Source of the DNA: Streptomyces amritsarensis
Lineage (GTDB): Bacteria > Actinomycetota > Actinomycetes > Streptomycetales > Streptomycetaceae
DNA length: 54,835 nt
Direction: 5' to 3'
NCBI RefSeq assembly: GCF_001953875.1
Contig: NZ_MQUR01000049.1
Span: forward strand, 1 to 54,835
Shown here: piece after piece, positions 1 through 8,561 of the stretch
Layout of the letters: each line of letters begins with the position of its first letter
Position numbering within the stretch: position 1 is the stretch's first letter
Notes under the pieces: generated by a model
The model's input: the letters and a program-made list of their open reading frames with translations, nothing else
What the model was told of the DNA's origin: nothing
Database searches by the model: none
Program-made: the position numbers and the translations under genes

Positions 1-171
1 CTCGTCATGAGCCGGGCGGTCCGCCTCCATCCGCTGGTCGTGGCGATCTCGGTGGTCGCCGGTGCGATCGCCGCCGGCGTGGTCGGCGCCGTGGTAGCGG
101 TCCCGCTGGTCTCCGTCGTCTGGTCGGTGCACTCGGCCCTGCGCGAGGCCCGGCGTACGGCGGGCGGGTGA
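1..171 (+). CDS. AI-2E family transporter, C-terminal fragment (cut by window edge)
   Basis: Only the last 56 codons are inside the window; the reading frame is open from base 1 to the TGA at 169-171. The visible protein is a long hydrophobic stretch rich in Val, Ala and Gly (about residues 10-42 of the fragment) beginning with LHPLVVAISVVAG and followed by a short basic tail. The HPLVVA...AG...GAVVAVPL pattern is the usual last transmembrane pair of the AI-2E/YdiK/PerM permease family (PF01594). The family exports small molecules or ions; the substrate cannot be told from this piece. The gene ends 31 nt before the peptidase start. Confidence 0.7.
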   Translation, partial: LVMSRAVRLHPLVVAISVVAGAIAAGVVGAVVAVPLVSVVWSVHSALREARRTAGG

Positions 172-202
172 CCCCGCCGGTCGCTTCCTGCACAATCGCC
201 TG

Positions 203-2236
203 ATGAGCGATGAAGACCCCTACCTGTGGCTGGAAGACGTATCCGGCGAGGACGCCCTCGCCTGGGTCCGGGAGCGCAACGCCGAGACCGTGGACGCGCT
301 GACCGGCGAGCCCGGCTTCAAGGTGCTCGAGCAGGAGATGCGCGAGGTGCTGGACGACGACGGCCGGATCCCCCACGTCGTCCGGCGCGGCCGCCACCTC
401 TACAACTTCTGGCAGGACGCCGACCACGTACGCGGCCTGTGGCGGCGCACCACGCTCGAGGAGTACCGCACGGACCGCCCGGCCTGGGAGGTGCTCCTGG
501 ACCTGGACGCCCTGGCCGAGGCCGAAGAGGAGAAGTGGGCCTGGGCCGGCAGCAGGGTCCTGGCCCCCGAGCACCGGCATGCGCTGGTCCTGCTCTCCCG
601 GGACGGCGCCGACGCCTGCGTCGTGCGCGAGTTCGACCTGGAGACCCTGGAGTTCGTCGCGGACGGGTTCACCGTCGCCGAGGCGAAGACCCGGATCGGA
701 TGGATCGACCACGACCGCGTCTGGATCGGCACCGACTTCGGTGCCGGCTCGATGTCCACGTCCGGCTACCCGCTCCAGGTCCGCCGCTGGCGCCGCGGCA
801 CACCCCTCGAAGACGCCGAGCTCGTCTACGAGGGCCGGCCCGGCGACCTGTCCGCGTCCGGCTGGCACGACGACACCCCCGGCTTCGAGCGGGACTTCGT
901 CCACCGGCAGATCGACTTCTGGAACCAGGAGCTGTTCCTCCTGCCCGAGGACGCCTCCGGCGCCCCCGTGAAGATCGACGTGCCGGACGACGCGAGCGCC
1001 TCCGTCCACCGCGAGTGGCTGACCGTCACCACGAAGACGCCATGGCTCGGCCACCCCGCGGGCAGCCTGCTCGCCTTCGACTTCACCGCGTTCCTGGCGG
1101 GAGCGCGGCAGGCCGAGGTGCTGTTCACCCCGGACGAGCGCACCGCGCTCGCGGGATACAGCTGGACCCGCAACCATCTGATTCTCGGCACCCGGGTCGA
1201 CGTCTCCTCCAGCCTGGAACTGCTCACCCCCGGCGCCGGAGCCGACGGCTGGCAGCGGGCACCGCTGCCGGGCGTACCGCAGCTGTCCACGGCCTCGGTG
1301 ACCTGCACCGACCCGGACGTGAGCGACGAGTACTTCCACCTCGTCACCGGCTTCCTCCAGCCCTCCACCCTCTACCGCGGCACGGCGGGCGGCGAGGACG
1401 ACAGCGAGCCCGTCAAGCAGAGCCCGGCGCTGTTCGACGCCGCCGGGCTCACCGTGAGCCAGTTCTTCGCGACATCCGCCGACGGCACCCGCATCCCCTA
1501 CTTCGTCGTCGGACCCGAGGAGCGGTCCGGCCCCGGCCCGACCCTGCTCTACGGGTACGGCGGCTTCGAGATCTCCATGGTCCCCTCCTACAGCGCGGTC
1601 ACCGGACGCGCCTGGCTCGCCCGCGGCGGCACCTACGTCGTCGCCGGCATCCGGGGCGGGCACGAGTACGGGCCCGCCTGGCACCGGGCCGCGCTCGGCG
1701 CGAACCGGATCCGGGCGTACGAGGACTTCGCCGCCGTCGCCAGGGACCTCGTCTCCCGGGACATCACCACCCCGGCACAACTCGGCATCGAGGGCGGCAG
1801 CAACGGCGGACTCCTCATGGGCGCGATGCTCACCCGCGAGCCGGAGCTGTTCGGCGCGGTCGTCGCGCACGTGCCGCTGCTGGACATGCTCCGCTTCCAC
1901 AAGCTGCTCGCCGGGGCCAGCTGGATCGCCGAGTACGGCGACCCCGACGACCCTGCGGACCGGCCCCACCTGGAGGACATCTCCCCCTACCACCGGATCC
2001 GGACGGACGGGCCCGCCTACCCGCCGCTGCTCCTGCTGACCTCGACCCGCGACGACCGCGTCCACCCGGGGCACGCCCGCAAGATGGCCGCCCGGCTGCG
2101 GGAGGCGGGCCATCCCGTGTTCTTCCACGAGCACATCGGCGGCGGGCACGCGGGCGCCACCGACCACCGGCAGACGGCCTTCAACGAGGCTCTCGTGCAC
2201 ACCTTCCTGTGGGAGCGCCTCACCCCGTCGAACTGA
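203..2236 (+). CDS. Prolyl oligopeptidase family serine peptidase (S9)
   Basis: A 677-residue cytosolic enzyme with no signal peptide, expected to cleave short peptides after proline or a related residue. The N-terminus (EDPYLWLEDVSGEDALAWV) is the standard opening of the S9A/S9B family. Residues about 60-400 form the beta-propeller gate and about 420-675 the alpha/beta hydrolase domain. The nucleophile is Ser533 in GIEGGSNGGLLMG, the acid is in the DDRV motif at 617-618, and the histidine is His649 in GGGHAGATD, so the triad is complete. Length matches the family. The ATG at 203 has no strong Shine-Dalgarno sequence, but the conserved DPYLWLE block follows directly. A strong hairpin follows the stop. 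Confidence 0.93.
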   Translation: MSDEDPYLWLEDVSGEDALAWVRERNAETVDALTGEPGFKVLEQEMREVLDDDGRIPHVVRRGRHLYNFWQDADHVRGLWRRTTLEEYRTDRPAWEVLLDLDALAEAEEEKWAWAGSRVLAPEHRHALVLLSRDGADACVVREFDLETLEFVADGFTVAEAKTRIGWIDHDRVWIGTDFGAGSMSTSGYPLQVRRWRRGTPLEDAELVYEGRPGDLSASGWHDDTPGFERDFVHRQIDFWNQELFLLPEDASGAPVKIDVPDDASASVHREWLTVTTKTPWLGHPAGSLLAFDFTAFLAGARQAEVLFTPDERTALAGYSWTRNHLILGTRVDVSSSLELLTPGAGADGWQRAPLPGVPQLSTASVTCTDPDVSDEYFHLVTGFLQPSTLYRGTAGGEDDSEPVKQSPALFDAAGLTVSQFFATSADGTRIPYFVVGPEERSGPGPTLLYGYGGFEISMVPSYSAVTGRAWLARGGTYVVAGIRGGHEYGPAWHRAALGANRIRAYEDFAAVARDLVSRDITTPAQLGIEGGSNGGLLMGAMLTREPELFGAVVAHVPLLDMLRFHKLLAGASWIAEYGDPDDPADRPHLEDISPYHRIRTDGPAYPPLLLLTSTRDDRVHPGHARKMAARLREAGHPVFFHEHIGGGHAGATDHRQTAFNEALVHTFLWERLTPSN

Positions 2237-2241
2237 GCGGG

Positions 2242-2273
2242 GGGCCGGGTACGCCCGCACGCGTGCCCGGCCC
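2242..2273 (+). terminator. Rho-independent-type hairpin after the peptidase gene
   Basis: Arms 2242-2254 and 2261-2273 pair over 13 bp with one G-T wobble and a 6-nt loop, starting 5 nt after the TGA. No U-run follows, which is normal for Streptomyces terminators. Confidence 0.75.
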
Positions 2274-2676
2274 GTCGTCACCATCGTGGCGCGTGAGCGC
2301 CGCCCGCCGAGGCCCGGCCCCGGGGGAGGAGGGCCGCGCTGCCACGGAAGGCCCCGGTGGCCAGGCGCTGGGTCTGCCGCTGCCCGCCGGGCCTGCGGCG
2401 ACGGTGATGAGGGAGCCGCGCGAGAACCCCTCCTCGGCGACGGCGGTGGCGCTCACCTGGAGCTGCTGGTCCGGCCGCTTCTTGCCTCGAACCGGAGCGC
2501 CGTCCGGCGCAGGCAGGCGAACACCGGGCGAACGCCGCCGGAACGCCGGATGACGCGAGAGCGGCCTCCCGGGGCTCCGCGCAGACATCCGTTCGGGGGA
2601 TTCGGGACGCCTGACGGGCGCGGAAGGCGGCCGCGTGCTCCACGATCGGCGGGTGCAACCCCGGAGGGAGGACCCC
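2274..2676. other. Gene-free stretch between peptidase and methyltransferase
   Basis: No frame on either strand gives a convincing protein. On the minus strand, about 2402-2446, one short block reads like former coding sequence (EEGFSRGSLITV) and resembles a block at 24716-24755. A good ribosome site (GGAGGGAG, 2662-2669) for the next gene lies at the right end. Confidence 0.5.
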
Positions 2677-3456
2677 ATGAGCACCCCGTTCGCGTCCGCC
2701 GCCCCCTACTACGCCCGCTACCGGCCCCCGTACCCGCGGGAGTTCCACACCCTGCTCGCGGACCGCTTCGCGCTCGACGGCTCCCAGACCGTACTGGACC
2801 TCGGCGCCGGCCCCGGCACGCTCGCCCTGCCCCTGGCCTCCCTCGCCGACCACGTGTACGCCGTCGACCCGGAGCCGGCGATGCTCGCCGAGGGCATCCG
2901 GCTCGCCGAGGAACGCGGCATCACGAACATCTCGTGGCTGCGCGGCGACGACGCGTGCGTCACCCGGCTGTGCCTGCCCCGGATCGACCTGTGTGTCATC
3001 GGCGGCGCCTTCCGCCGCATGGACCGCGGCCGGGTCCTCGCCGACCTGGACGAGGTGCTCGCGCCCCGGGGCGGAGTCGCCGTCGTCGAGTCGTCCCTGC
3101 ACCGGGCCGGCGGCCCGCCGCCGGGCTGGCTGACCGTGGTCGAGGAGGTACGCGCACGCTTCCTCGCACCCGGCCGACCCGACGGCGTCGACCCGGACGA
3201 CCTGGGCGACCTCCTCGCGAAGTCGCCGCTCTCCCGCGTCGAGACACACCGGTGGGACCAGCCCGTCCGGCACACCGTGGACGAGGTGATCGGCCTCCAG
3301 CTGTCCTTCTCCTCGTCCAGCCCCGCCGTACTGGGCGACCGCACGGCCGCCTTCGAGACGGAGCTGCGCCGGGCCCTGCTGGACCACGACCCCCGCGGCA
3401 CGTACGCCCGGACCCTGCGCATCGCGGCCGCAGTCGCCACCCGGCCGCGGCGCTGA
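2677..3456 (+). CDS. Class I SAM-dependent methyltransferase
   Basis: A 259-residue cytosolic protein. SAM motif I is VLDLGAGPGTLAL at residues 39-51, the acidic ribose-binding residue is in VYAVDPEPAML near residue 68, and the PYYARYRPPYP opening is typical of the UbiE/COQ5-like Methyltransf_11/25 group in actinomycetes. The start is the ATG at 2677, 7 nt after GGAGGGAG; an upstream in-frame ATG at 2635 has no such site and would add an arginine-rich leader. The substrate is unknown. The next gene is convergent, with only 28 nt between stops. Confidence 0.87.
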   Translation: MSTPFASAAPYYARYRPPYPREFHTLLADRFALDGSQTVLDLGAGPGTLALPLASLADHVYAVDPEPAMLAEGIRLAEERGITNISWLRGDDACVTRLCLPRIDLCVIGGAFRRMDRGRVLADLDEVLAPRGGVAVVESSLHRAGGPPPGWLTVVEEVRARFLAPGRPDGVDPDDLGDLLAKSPLSRVETHRWDQPVRHTVDEVIGLQLSFSSSSPAVLGDRTAAFETELRRALLDHDPRGTYARTLRIAAAVATRPRR

Positions 3457-3484
3457 GCCGGCGTACGTCGCCGGGCGGCCGGAG

Positions 3485-4474
3485 TCAGCGGCCGAGCGCG
3501 GCGAGGAGTTCGCGTTCCCGGCCGGTGCTCAGGCCGGCCCGGCGGGAGCGGTCCAAGCCCTCGGCGCGCTCCCACTCCAGGAGGTCCGCGAGCATCTCCG
3601 CCCGCGGCCGGTGCCGCAGCCCGGCCGCCCGCGCCGCGGTTCCGCTGCGGGCGCCGAACCCCGCCCACTGCGGGTCCGGCATCCACATGGCCAGCGACTC
3701 CGGCCCCATGAACGGCACGACCTCCCGGTCCAGGAGCCACTGCGGGTCCGCCTTCGCGACGTGCCCGGTGTGGCCGCCGACGCGGCGCGACAGCTCGACC
3801 CACTCGTCGAACGGCACGACGGGCCCCACGGCGTCGAAGGTCCCGACCGTGCCCTCCTGCGCGAGGTCCAGCATCCAGCCCGCGAGGTCGCGTACGTCCA
3901 CCACCTGCGTCGGCAGGCCCGGGGAGTGCGGCACGAGCATGGGCTGGTCCACCGTGCGGGCGGCGCGCGCCACCCAGTACCCCGAGCGCCCGGAGTGGTC
4001 TCCGGGGCCGCCGATCAGGCCGGCCCGGGCGACGACGAGACGGTCGCCGACCGCCGCGCGCACGGCCGCCTCGCAGGCGACCTTCGCCTCTCCGTACGCC
4101 TCGCGCCCCACGTACTGCTGCTCGGTGGGCGCCAGGAGCGCGGCCGACTCGTCGGCGCCGACCGTGCCGTGGTCGGCGTAGGCGCTGACGGACGAGACGT
4201 ACGTCCAGTGCCGCGTCCGCTGCGCCAGCGCCACGAGCGCGTCGCGGACGAACGCCGGCTGCCAGGACACCTCCAGCACGGCGTCCCAGTCGCGGTCCAG
4301 GAGTCCGTCATAGGCCGACCGGTCCTTCCGGTCCGCCGTCACCAGCCGCGCACCGGGGGCGACTTCACCGCTCTCACCGCGCGCCAGGCACGTCACGCCG
4401 TGTCCGCGCCCCACCGCCTGCCGTGTGATCTCACGGCCCAGCCACGCCGTCCCGCCCAGCACCAGAAGATCCAT
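3485..4474 (-). CDS. NAD(P)-dependent epimerase/dehydratase family protein
   Basis: A 329-residue extended-SDR protein. It begins MDLLVLGGTAWLGREI, a Rossmann nucleotide-binding signature (GGTAWLG at residues 7-13) directly at the N-terminus. YVSSVSAYAD carries the active-site serine region, and the YGEAK segment supplies the Tyr-x-x-x-Lys pair. The ATG at 4474 is preferred because the Rossmann strand starts immediately after it and GGTGGACGG lies upstream; the longer frame to 4696 is arginine-rich and unlikely. Actinomycete members are often annotated as reductases, but the substrate is not predictable here. The downstream neighbour is convergent. Confidence 0.87.
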   Translation of the reverse strand: MDLLVLGGTAWLGREITRQAVGRGHGVTCLARGESGEVAPGARLVTADRKDRSAYDGLLDRDWDAVLEVSWQPAFVRDALVALAQRTRHWTYVSSVSAYADHGTVGADESAALLAPTEQQYVGREAYGEAKVACEAAVRAAVGDRLVVARAGLIGGPGDHSGRSGYWVARAARTVDQPMLVPHSPGLPTQVVDVRDLAGWMLDLAQEGTVGTFDAVGPVVPFDEWVELSRRVGGHTGHVAKADPQWLLDREVVPFMGPESLAMWMPDPQWAGFGARSGTAARAAGLRHRPRAEMLADLLEWERAEGLDRSRRAGLSTGRERELLAALGR

Positions 4475-4551
4475 CCGTCCACCCCAGCACACCGCCGGTG
4501 CGAGCGCGACCCCGGTTCGCGGTCGGCGAAGGACGGCGCAGGCAGGGCCCC

Positions 4552-5058
4552 TTACAGGTCGCGCCGCATGCACACCCGAGGCCACCGGTCCAGGCCGTGT
4601 GCCGCCTCCCGCGCGCGGATCTCCCGCAGGCCGGGGGTGAGCGCCTCCTCGCCGAGGGGCCGGAAACCGCAGCGGACGTAGTACGGGGCGTTCCACGGGA
4701 CCTCGGTGAAGGTGGTGAGCGTCAGCGCGGGCACGCCCTCACCCACCGCGACCGCCGCCAGGTGCTCCAGCAGGGACCGGCCGATGCCCCGGCGGGCATG
4801 GTCGGGGTGCACGGACACCTGCTCGACGTGCAGGCCCCCGTCGACGCGCTCGGCGATCAGGTAGCCGACGGGGGCGTCGGCCGCGTCCACCGCCACCCAG
4901 GCGAGGCCCGCCAGCCGGTAGGGGGCGAGTTCGGCGAGCGACAGCGGTTCGTCGTCGGCGATCTCCGGCATGCCGATGTCGCGGAAACAGCGCCCGGCGG
5001 CCCTCTCGATGTCCTGGAGGGCGGTCAGTTCGTCCGGATGTACCACGCGTACGGGCAT
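4552..5058 (-). CDS. GNAT family N-acetyltransferase
   Basis: A 168-residue acetyl-CoA-dependent acyltransferase. The acetyl-CoA loop is visible as HPDHARRGIGRSLLEHL (Q/R-x-x-G-x-G/A type motif A). It is preceded by a strand with LHVEQVSV and followed by ALTLTTFTEVPWNAPYYVRCGF, the usual motif B ending with the Tyr-x-x-x-GF element. The start is the ATG at 5058 giving MPVRVVHPDEL. The gene lies 77 nt downstream of the epimerase start on the same strand and is probably transcribed before it. The acceptor is unknown. Confidence 0.88.
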   Translation of the reverse strand: MPVRVVHPDELTALQDIERAAGRCFRDIGMPEIADDEPLSLAELAPYRLAGLAWVAVDAADAPVGYLIAERVDGGLHVEQVSVHPDHARRGIGRSLLEHLAAVAVGEGVPALTLTTFTEVPWNAPYYVRCGFRPLGEEALTPGLREIRAREAAHGLDRWPRVCMRRDL

Positions 5059-5181
5059 GGGGGCATTGTCCGCGCGGAGCCGGCCGGGGTCACGCGGGTT
5101 TCCCCGGCCCCGCCCGGCCGCGCAGGGGTGTGCTCCGTACGAGTTCACTTCCGGTGCCCGTTCGGCCCCAGGACCGAGCGC

Positions 5182-6663
5182 ATGATCATCAGGTTGGCTC
5201 CCCATCGGTTTGATACGGCTATGCCACGAATGCGACAAACGCGACCGATCAAGGCGTGGGGCGCGGTGGCTGCGGTGACGGGGGCCATGCTGGTCGTCGC
5301 CGCAGCGCCCGGCAGGACCCCTGATGCGGACACCGCGGGCCCGGCCCCGGACGGCCGCCCGGGACAAGCGGCGGTCACCCTCCTGGTGGGGAGAGTGCTG
5401 GAAGGAGCCCGCGGGGCAGGTGAAGGGCAGTGCGCGGCCCGGCTGTTCCGGCGCGGGCTGTGCGACGGCTGGCAGGAGCAGCGGGTGCGGGCCACCGCGC
5501 GCGGAAGGGGATCCGTACTCGAGGAGCCCGCCGTCGCCGACGCCGCCTGGGCGGAGGTGCTGCCCACCGACGCCGGCGGGCCCCTGGAGATCACCCTCAC
5601 CGAACCGGGCCGCATCACGGACGTGACCGTGCGCGACGGGCACGGCCGCCACCTGTCCGGTGAACTCGGCCCGCACGGCGACCGCTGGCTGAACACCGAG
5701 TCGCTGCGGGCAGGGCAGACGTACACCGTGCAGGTCGGCGCGCAGGACGCGGCCGGCAGCCCGGTCGGCGTGACCATGGCCTTCCGGACCGCGCCGCCCG
5801 CGGACGGGGGCCGGCTCACCGTCGAGTTCGGGCCGGGCCCGGGCACGTACGGAGCCGGGGAGATCGTGACGGCCGCCCTCAGCCGGCCCGTCCCCGCCGA
5901 CGACCCCGTGGCGCGCGCCCGGCTGGAGCAGGCGCTGGAGGTGACCTCGGAGCCGCGCGTCGAGGGCGCCTGGCACTGGGTCGACGCATCGACCCTGCAC
6001 TACCGGCCCCGCACCTACTGGCCCGCGCACACCGTGGTCCGCGTCCGCAGCGGACTGGACGGGGTCGAGGTCGGGGACAACGCCTACGGCGGCCCCTCCG
6101 AGGACCTGCAGTTCACCATCGGCGACCGGATCGAGGCCGTCACCGACTCCGCCACCCACCGGATGACCGTACGCCGCAACGGACGCGTCATCAGGACGAT
6201 CCCGGTGACCACCGGCAAGGAGGGGTTCAGGACCCGCAGCGGCATCAAGGTCGTCCTGCGCAAGGAGTCCAAGGTGCGCATGCGCGGCGACACCGTCGGC
6301 ATCAAGCGCGGCACCAAGGAGTTCTACGACCTGCCCGTCTCCTACGCGACCCGGGTGACCTGGAGCGGTGAGTACATCCACGCCGCGCCCTGGTCGGTCG
6401 AGGCGCAGGGCGAGGAGAACGTCAGCCACGGCTGTACGGGCATGAGCACCGAGAACGCCGCCTGGTTCTTCAAAACGGTCCGCGAGGGCGACATCGTGGA
6501 GGTGGTCAACAGCGGCGGGGAGAAGATGGCCCCCTTCGACAACGGCTTCGGCGACTGGAACGTCGACTGGCGCAGCTGGCTGGCCGGCAGCGCCCTGGCC
6601 AACGTGGACGCGGCCCCGCCCGCTTCCCCGCTCACCCCGTCCCGCCTGCACCCCACCACCTGA
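5182..6663 (+). CDS. L,D-transpeptidase with Ig-like domains (YkuD family)
   Basis: A 493-residue exported cell-wall enzyme that forms 3-3 cross-links in peptidoglycan. A hydrophobic signal segment (AWGAVAAVTGAMLVVAAA) follows a basic N-terminus; no lipobox cysteine is present, unlike many actinobacterial paralogues. Two Ig-like modules cover about residues 100-310 and the YkuD domain about 320-455. The catalytic motif SHGCTGMS holds Cys418, and the HAAPWSV histidine lies upstream. ATG 5182 is chosen because AGGA lies 8 nt before it; ATG 5221 (480 residues) is a fair alternative. The segment at about residues 65-95 is unusual: it holds two cysteines (GQCAARLFRRGLCDGW) where paralogues have a simple linker. 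Confidence 0.9.
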   Translation: MIIRLAPHRFDTAMPRMRQTRPIKAWGAVAAVTGAMLVVAAAPGRTPDADTAGPAPDGRPGQAAVTLLVGRVLEGARGAGEGQCAARLFRRGLCDGWQEQRVRATARGRGSVLEEPAVADAAWAEVLPTDAGGPLEITLTEPGRITDVTVRDGHGRHLSGELGPHGDRWLNTESLRAGQTYTVQVGAQDAAGSPVGVTMAFRTAPPADGGRLTVEFGPGPGTYGAGEIVTAALSRPVPADDPVARARLEQALEVTSEPRVEGAWHWVDASTLHYRPRTYWPAHTVVRVRSGLDGVEVGDNAYGGPSEDLQFTIGDRIEAVTDSATHRMTVRRNGRVIRTIPVTTGKEGFRTRSGIKVVLRKESKVRMRGDTVGIKRGTKEFYDLPVSYATRVTWSGEYIHAAPWSVEAQGEENVSHGCTGMSTENAAWFFKTVREGDIVEVVNSGGEKMAPFDNGFGDWNVDWRSWLAGSALANVDAAPPASPLTPSRLHPTT

Positions 6664-6690
6664 CCGGGACGCCCGGAACCCGGCCTGGCT

Positions 6691-6696
6691 TACGAT
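6691..6696 (+). promoter_or_regulatory. Candidate -10 box of a leaderless transcript (TACGAT)
   Basis: TACGAT fits TANNNT and ends 6 nt before the ATG of the HAD gene, so transcription would start at or next to the start codon. No Shine-Dalgarno sequence lies in between. No clear -35 box is seen. Confidence 0.45.
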
Positions 6697-6702
6697 CCTC
6701 AC

Positions 6703-7395
6703 ATGATCAGAGGAGTGATGTTCGACTTCTCCGGCACGCTGCTGCGCATCGAGTCGACCGAGGAGTGGCTCGGCGCGGGCCTGGCGGCGGTCGGCATCCG
6801 GCTGTCCGACGAGGAGTTCCGCGAGACGGCGGGGCGTCTGACGCAGTACGGCGCCCTGCCGGGCGGCAGCGCACCCCGGCGGATGCCCACCCACCTCGAA
6901 GGCCTCTGGCGGGAACGGGACGTGAGCGCCCGTCAGCACCGGGCGGCCTACGGCGGCCTGGCGCTGGCGGCCGGCCTGCCGGCGCCGGAGCTGGCCGAGG
7001 CGCTCTACGACCGCCACATGAGCCCCGCCGCCTGGCGCCCCTACCCGGACACCGCACCGACGCTGCGCGAGCTGCGCGGACGGGGCGTCCCGGTGGCCGT
7101 CGTCAGCAACATCGGATGGGACCTGCGGCCGATCTTCCGCACGCACGGTCTGGACGAGCTGGTCGACGTGTACGTGCTCTCCTACGAGCTCGGCGTCCAG
7201 AAGCCCGACCCGCGGATCTTCCGGACCGCGTGCGACGCTCTCGGCCTGCCGCCCGCCGAGGTGCTGATGGTCGGCGACGACCGCACCGCGGACGGCGGCG
7301 CCGCGGCGCTCGGCTGCCCGGTGCACTTCGTCGACCACCTGCCGGCCGACCGGCGGCCGAACGGCCTCACACCCCTCCTGGACCTGCTGGGGTAG
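6703..7395 (+). CDS. HAD superfamily hydrolase
   Basis: A 230-residue cytosolic phosphatase-like protein of HAD subfamily IA. Motif I is MFDFSGTLL: the nucleophile Asp8 is present, but the second position that usually carries the acid/base Asp is Ser10. Motif II is VAVVSN, motif III is the lysine of LGVQKPDPRIF, and motif IV is VGDDRTAD. An alpha-helical cap occupies about residues 15-100. The Ser at Asp+2 could slow phosphatase turnover or mark a different reaction; the family also includes dehalogenases and phosphonatases with changes here. No operon partner is evident. Confidence 0.85.
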   Translation: MIRGVMFDFSGTLLRIESTEEWLGAGLAAVGIRLSDEEFRETAGRLTQYGALPGGSAPRRMPTHLEGLWRERDVSARQHRAAYGGLALAAGLPAPELAEALYDRHMSPAAWRPYPDTAPTLRELRGRGVPVAVVSNIGWDLRPIFRTHGLDELVDVYVLSYELGVQKPDPRIFRTACDALGLPPAEVLMVGDDRTADGGAAALGCPVHFVDHLPADRRPNGLTPLLDLLG

Positions 7396-7547
7396 CCGCC
7401 GGGTCCGGCCCCGCAGCCGACCCACCACCGATGGGCCACCGCCTGGCCACCCACCGCCCGACGCGACGCGCGGCCCGGTGCGCGAGGGAACGGACCGCAC
7501 CTCCTAGGCTGCCCCCGTACCCGGTGGGCGCAGAGAAGGGCCTCGGC

Positions 7548-8228
7548 ATGTCGGAGGGCGGACGGGAGAGGCTGCCCGAGACGCAGCGCGAGCACTGGCA
7601 GCAGACGTACGGCGAGCATCCCCGGATGTACGGCGAGGAGCCGTCCGCGCCGGCCGTGCATGCCGCCGCGGTGTTCCGGGCCGCCGGTGCGCACGCGGTG
7701 CTCGAGCTGGGCGCCGGGCACGGCCGGGACGCCCTGTACTTCGCCCGCGAGGGCTTCTCCGTGCTGGCCACCGACTTCAGCCCGGTGGGACTGGAGCAGC
7801 TGCGCGCGGCCGGCGCCGCACAGCAGGTGGCAGAGCAGCTCACCACGGCCGTCCACGACGTGCGCGAGCCGCTTCCCCTCGCGGACGCTTCGGTGGACGC
7901 GGTGTTCGCACACATGCTGCTGTGCATGGCCCTCTCCACCCCGGAGATCCGCAGCCTGGTCGCGGAAGTCCGCCGTGTACTCCGGCCGGGCGGCGTCTTC
8001 GTCTACACCGTCCGCCACACCGCGGACGCGCACTACCGGGCCGGTACCGGGCACGGCGACGACATCTGGGAGCACGGCGGCTTCGCCGTCCACTTCTTCT
8101 CCCGCGACCTCGTCGATGCCCTCGCCGAGGGCTGGAACCTCGAGGAGGTCCACGCGTTCGAGGAGGGCGGCCTCCCGCGCAAACTGTGGCGCATCACCCA
8201 GACCGTGCCCGTGCCCGTGCCCGCGTGA
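7548..8228 (+). CDS. Class I SAM-dependent methyltransferase
   Basis: A 226-residue protein. SAM motif I is VLELGAGHGRDALYFA (residues 51-66), then VLATDFSPVGLEQL (motif II acidic Asp) and a VRRVLRPGGVFVYTVRH post-motif III, as in the TehB/Methyltransf_25 group. The ATG at 7548 lies 7 nt after AAGGG. The conserved REHWQQTYGEHPRMYG opening supports this start. The protein ends with alternating Val-Pro (VPVPVPA) encoded by a gtgccc repeat, a low-complexity tail that is probably neutral. The target is unknown. Confidence 0.87.
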   Translation: MSEGGRERLPETQREHWQQTYGEHPRMYGEEPSAPAVHAAAVFRAAGAHAVLELGAGHGRDALYFAREGFSVLATDFSPVGLEQLRAAGAAQQVAEQLTTAVHDVREPLPLADASVDAVFAHMLLCMALSTPEIRSLVAEVRRVLRPGGVFVYTVRHTADAHYRAGTGHGDDIWEHGGFAVHFFSRDLVDALAEGWNLEEVHAFEEGGLPRKLWRITQTVPVPVPA

Positions 8229-8561
8229 CCTCCCTGCGCCCGGCCACTGCGTGTCCGTGCCGCCCGTCCGGCGCAGAGCCGGGGGAGCCGGGGGAACTGG
8301 GGGAGCCGGGGAGACTCGGGCGGCCGGGGCCGTGGCCGCGGCACGACGGGATCCGACCAGGGGATACGAAGCGGCCCGATCCGGGGAGGTGAAGCGGCCG
8401 TGCCGCTGGACGGCGATCCGTGCACGCGGGAGGCGCCGGGCAGAAAACCCAGGCGGATTCCGCTCACATCTCGTCACACGTCCCCCCAGGGCTTAGGGTG
8501 CCGTTACCCGGCCGGGTATCAGCGTGAAAACCGATGCCACTTCGCTGGAGGATGACTCTCC
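8229..8561. other. Intergenic stretch with a G-quadruplex-like block
   Basis: No gene is seen in these 333 bases. The left part holds the G-run array described separately. The right end holds the ribosome site GGAGGA (8547-8552), 9 nt before the GTG of the next gene. Confidence 0.55.
8281..8329 (+). repeat. Four regular G-runs (G-quadruplex-forming motif)
   Basis: G5 at 8281, G5 at 8290, G5 at 8299 and G4 at 8308 are separated by 4-nt loops AGCC, AACT and AGCC, and shorter G-runs follow at 8318 and 8326. The units are near-copies of a 9-mer GGGGGAGCC. The geometry is ideal for an intramolecular quadruplex on the plus strand or its RNA. Confidence 0.6.

Noticed and set aside
5..2284. 759-codon minus-strand open frame opposite the prolyl oligopeptidase gene
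   Set aside because: Typical antisense shadow in high-GC DNA: Val/Gly/Ala-rich composition, no domain, and it mirrors an obvious real gene.
4552..7500. 982-codon minus-strand open frame
   Set aside because: Only the last 168 codons are a real gene (GNAT). The rest is antisense to the L,D-transpeptidase and HAD genes and has no motif.
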